Positions 5,734 through 7,135 of a stretch of DNA of 7,135 nt are shown here, piece after piece. The stretch's first letter is position 1. Each line of letters begins with the position of its first letter. Made by a program: the position numbers and the translations under genes. The notes beneath the pieces are model-generated. The model did no database searches, had not been told where the DNA came from, and saw only the letters and a program-made list of their open reading frames with translations. This stretch comes from JANRKG01 sp033763635 (lineage in GTDB: Bacteria; Cyanobacteriota; Cyanobacteriia; GCF-001939115), in assembly GCA_033763635.1 (NCBI GenBank), contig JANRKG010000491.1, positions 1 to 7,135 of the forward strand. The letters are read 5' to 3'.

Positions 5734-6519
5734 CTAACTCCACTCTTCTGCTTCTTGAACTTCTGCATTTAAGATGGTTTGTCGCAACTCTGCCCAGTCT
5801 ACTTCCTGGGCAGGAACATCTCGTTGCAGTTTGCCCTGATGGAGATAAAGGATATGGGTTGCAAATTCTTGAACCACTTCCAATTGATGATTCACCATGA
5901 CAACGGTAAGGGCATCACGGGTACTCAGGGTTTTTAATAAACTCACCAGGCTGGTACTTTTGCCAAGATCCAGGGCGGACGTTGGTTCATCCAGCAACAA
6001 AACGGTGGGGTGCAGAATCAGGGCGCGGGCGATCGACACCCATTGCCGTTGCCCCAGAGACAGTTGTACTTCCATCCGGTCTAACCATTCGCCAGGGATG
6101 GACAACTGCTCTACCCAATGGCTCACCTGTTCCTGAATGACCTGATGGGAGAGGTTTTGTAATTTCAAGGGATAGGCCAGGGTGTCACGAACGGTCAGAC
6201 CCAGGAGTCGGGATTCTTGCAAGACCAGGGTTATCTTTTGACGCAGTTCGGTGACAGGAATCTGGCGAATATCCTGGTCTTCATAGTAAATACTTCCCTG
6301 GGTTGCTTCGACGAGGCGATTTAGCAGCCGGAGGAGGGAGGTTTTCCCGGCCCCAGTGGGGCCAACGATCGCCACCCGATCGCCCCGTTCGATCGCAAAG
6401 GAAAGGGATTGCAGCAAAAGTTGGCTATCCATCCCATCCCGTCCCTTTGCGGTCATCTGATTGGTTGCCCCCCGAAAGGAGAGGCTGACTTGATCAAATC
6501 GAATCTGGGCAGAGGGCAT
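5734..6519 (-). CDS. ABC transporter ATP-binding protein (FetA/YbbL-like style)
   Basis: A 261-residue cytosolic ATPase subunit that would power a membrane permease. In order: A-loop aromatic F15; Walker A GPTGAGKT (53-60); Q-loop Q101 in LVLQESRLLG; signature LSLGQRQ (153-159), where the usual second G of LSGGQ is L155; Walker B VLLLDEP (173-179); D-loop SALD (181-184); switch H211 in VNHQ. All catalytic positions are present. About 15 extra residues (roughly 17-33, including ATNQMTAKGRDGMDS) separate the first strand from LLLQSLSFAI. The segment after the Q-loop (RLLGLTVRDTLAYPLKLQN) resembles that of E. coli FetA/YbbL, so an iron- or metal-linked exporter is possible, but the substrate cannot be read from the ATPase. 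The ATG at 6519 lies right before the ABC fold; no clear Shine-Dalgarno sequence is seen. The upstream co-directional membrane protein ends 54 bp away; no classical permease is in the window. Convergent with dxs. Confidence 0.92.
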   Translation of the reverse strand: MPSAQIRFDQVSLSFRGATNQMTAKGRDGMDSQLLLQSLSFAIERGDRVAIVGPTGAGKTSLLRLLNRLVEATQGSIYYEDQDIRQIPVTELRQKITLVLQESRLLGLTVRDTLAYPLKLQNLSHQVIQEQVSHWVEQLSIPGEWLDRMEVQLSLGQRQWVSIARALILHPTVLLLDEPTSALDLGKSTSLVSLLKTLSTRDALTVVMVNHQLEVVQEFATHILYLHQGKLQRDVPAQEVDWAELRQTILNAEVQEAEEWS

Positions 6520-6536
6520 AGGGAAGGATGGGATTG

Positions 6537-6548
6537 CTTGCGTCTCTA
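6537..6548. repeat. Solitary half of the AGAGACG-type palindrome
   Basis: CTTGCGTCTCTA matches 762-773, the right arm of the hairpin after pepA, over 12 bases. No complementary left arm is nearby. It lies in the 54-bp gap between two minus-strand genes, 17 bp upstream of the ABC ATPase start codon. It could be a decayed repeat copy; a match of this length by chance is unlikely but possible. Confidence 0.5.
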
Positions 6549-6573
6549 ATCATAGCCGCCCGCATCCCGCACT

Positions 6574-7135
6574 TTACGCAATCCCTGCGCCCTGAACCGC
6601 AGCTGTCCACACAACCCAAGCATCGATCGCCAACAACATCAGGGTGAGCCCCAGCAGAATCAGGTACATCCAGGGTTGGGAAAGGGGACGCACATCGCGC
6701 ATATCAAGGTTTGTATGGCTCTGAACCTGCCGCATGAGTCGGGCAAACCCAACGACCCGCATGGGGAGCAGATACGCCTTCCCAGAGGTATCCAGAAAAT
6801 AGTAAACCAGTCCGCCCTGCCCGGTCGATCGGGGCTTGAGTGCCCGTACCTCGTCCCATTGGAGGGACCAGCCTTTGCGAAAGAACTGGGGAACCCATTG
6901 GGGATAAGTGACCTGAATTGTTTCTGCGTCTACCAACACCCGTTCGGTCAATGCTGCATAAAGAGCAAGCCATCCCAAGACAATTCCGATCCAAAGTGAC
7001 CAGGCGGGGATGGGGGCAGCCGTGACCTCTGACAAAAACGGTAGGGGCAGGGTAAGGGCGAGGTACAGGCTTAAGAGGGTGAGGCGAATAAGGGGGGAAA
7101 TGCGAAACAGGTCTGTTTCGGGGAGGGGGGTTAGG
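6574..7135 (-). CDS. Small membrane protein of unknown function (N-terminus outside window)
   Basis: A TTG at 7035 would give a 153-residue product, but I read the same frame as open, with no stop and no ATG, from there to the window edge. The added 33 codons encode a coherent stretch including PLPETDLFRISPLIRL and then TLLSLYLALTLPLPF. I therefore annotate at least 186 residues with the true start beyond 7135. Visible in the fragment: a first hydrophobic helix (about 15-34), a second (AWSLWIGIVLGWLALYAAL, about 43-61), a soluble middle of about 85 residues with alternating beta-like segments (VLVDAETIQVTY, WSLQWDEVRALKP, GGLVYYFLD, KAYLLPM), and a C-terminal helix (WMYLILLGLTLMLLAIDAWVV). 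The middle may be PH-like, but this is a guess. Co-directional with the ABC ATPase 54 bp downstream, hence a possible operon and functional partner. Three helices are too few for a normal ABC permease. Confidence 0.85.
   Translation of the reverse strand, partial: LTPLPETDLFRISPLIRLTLLSLYLALTLPLPFLSEVTAAPIPAWSLWIGIVLGWLALYAALTERVLVDAETIQVTYPQWVPQFFRKGWSLQWDEVRALKPRSTGQGGLVYYFLDTSGKAYLLPMRVVGFARLMRQVQSHTNLDMRDVRPLSQPWMYLILLGLTLMLLAIDAWVVWTAAVQGAGIA

Overview
The window looks like chromosomal DNA of a cyanobacterium of moderate GC, possibly a Leptolyngbya-like filamentous form; the genus is a guess. Three things support this. CGATCG cores of the cyanobacterial HIP1 element are frequent, with one full GCGATCGC at 4630 and three cores within 30 bp near 6366-6395. 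The Dxs N-terminus reads like cyanobacterial Dxs. Intergenic palindromes with AGAGACG/CGTCTCT arms and GGGTAAT-type short repeats of a kind common in these genomes are present. No rRNA, tRNA, CRISPR array, transposase or phage gene was seen.

Layout. Positions 1-720 (+) hold the C-terminal half of an M17 leucyl aminopeptidase (pepA), cut by the left edge. A 219-bp gap follows with a perfect 10-bp hairpin and then a strong ribosome binding site. Positions 940-2364 (+) encode an unrecognised 474-residue protein: a glycine-zipper segment, six exact 18-residue helical repeats each with an invariant proline, three 33-residue repeats, and two C-terminal TPR units. It converges on a minus-strand DUF790/Bax1-type nuclease gene (2425-3645), and a short repeat lies at the junction and encodes the nuclease's last residues. 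The nuclease gene is divergent from dxs (3769-5676, +; DXP synthase of the MEP isoprenoid pathway). The 123-bp divergent spacer carries two nearly identical inverted repeats. A clear intrinsic terminator ends dxs. Beyond it, on the minus strand, lie an ABC transporter ATPase (5734-6519) and, upstream of that, a small membrane protein (6574 to beyond 7135). The membrane protein's frame runs off the right edge, so it is partial.

How the genes fit together. pepA and dxs are housekeeping genes without obvious functional links to their neighbours. The membrane protein and ABC ATPase are co-directional with a 54-bp gap and may be an operon, but no classical permease is visible. The DUF790 nuclease is seen here without the XPB-like helicase it is known to pair with in archaea. 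I do not see a multi-gene novel system. The most unusual items are the repeat/TPR protein at 940-2364, whose 18-residue periodicity predicts straight amphipathic lipid-binding helices, and the paired palindromes between the nuclease gene and dxs.
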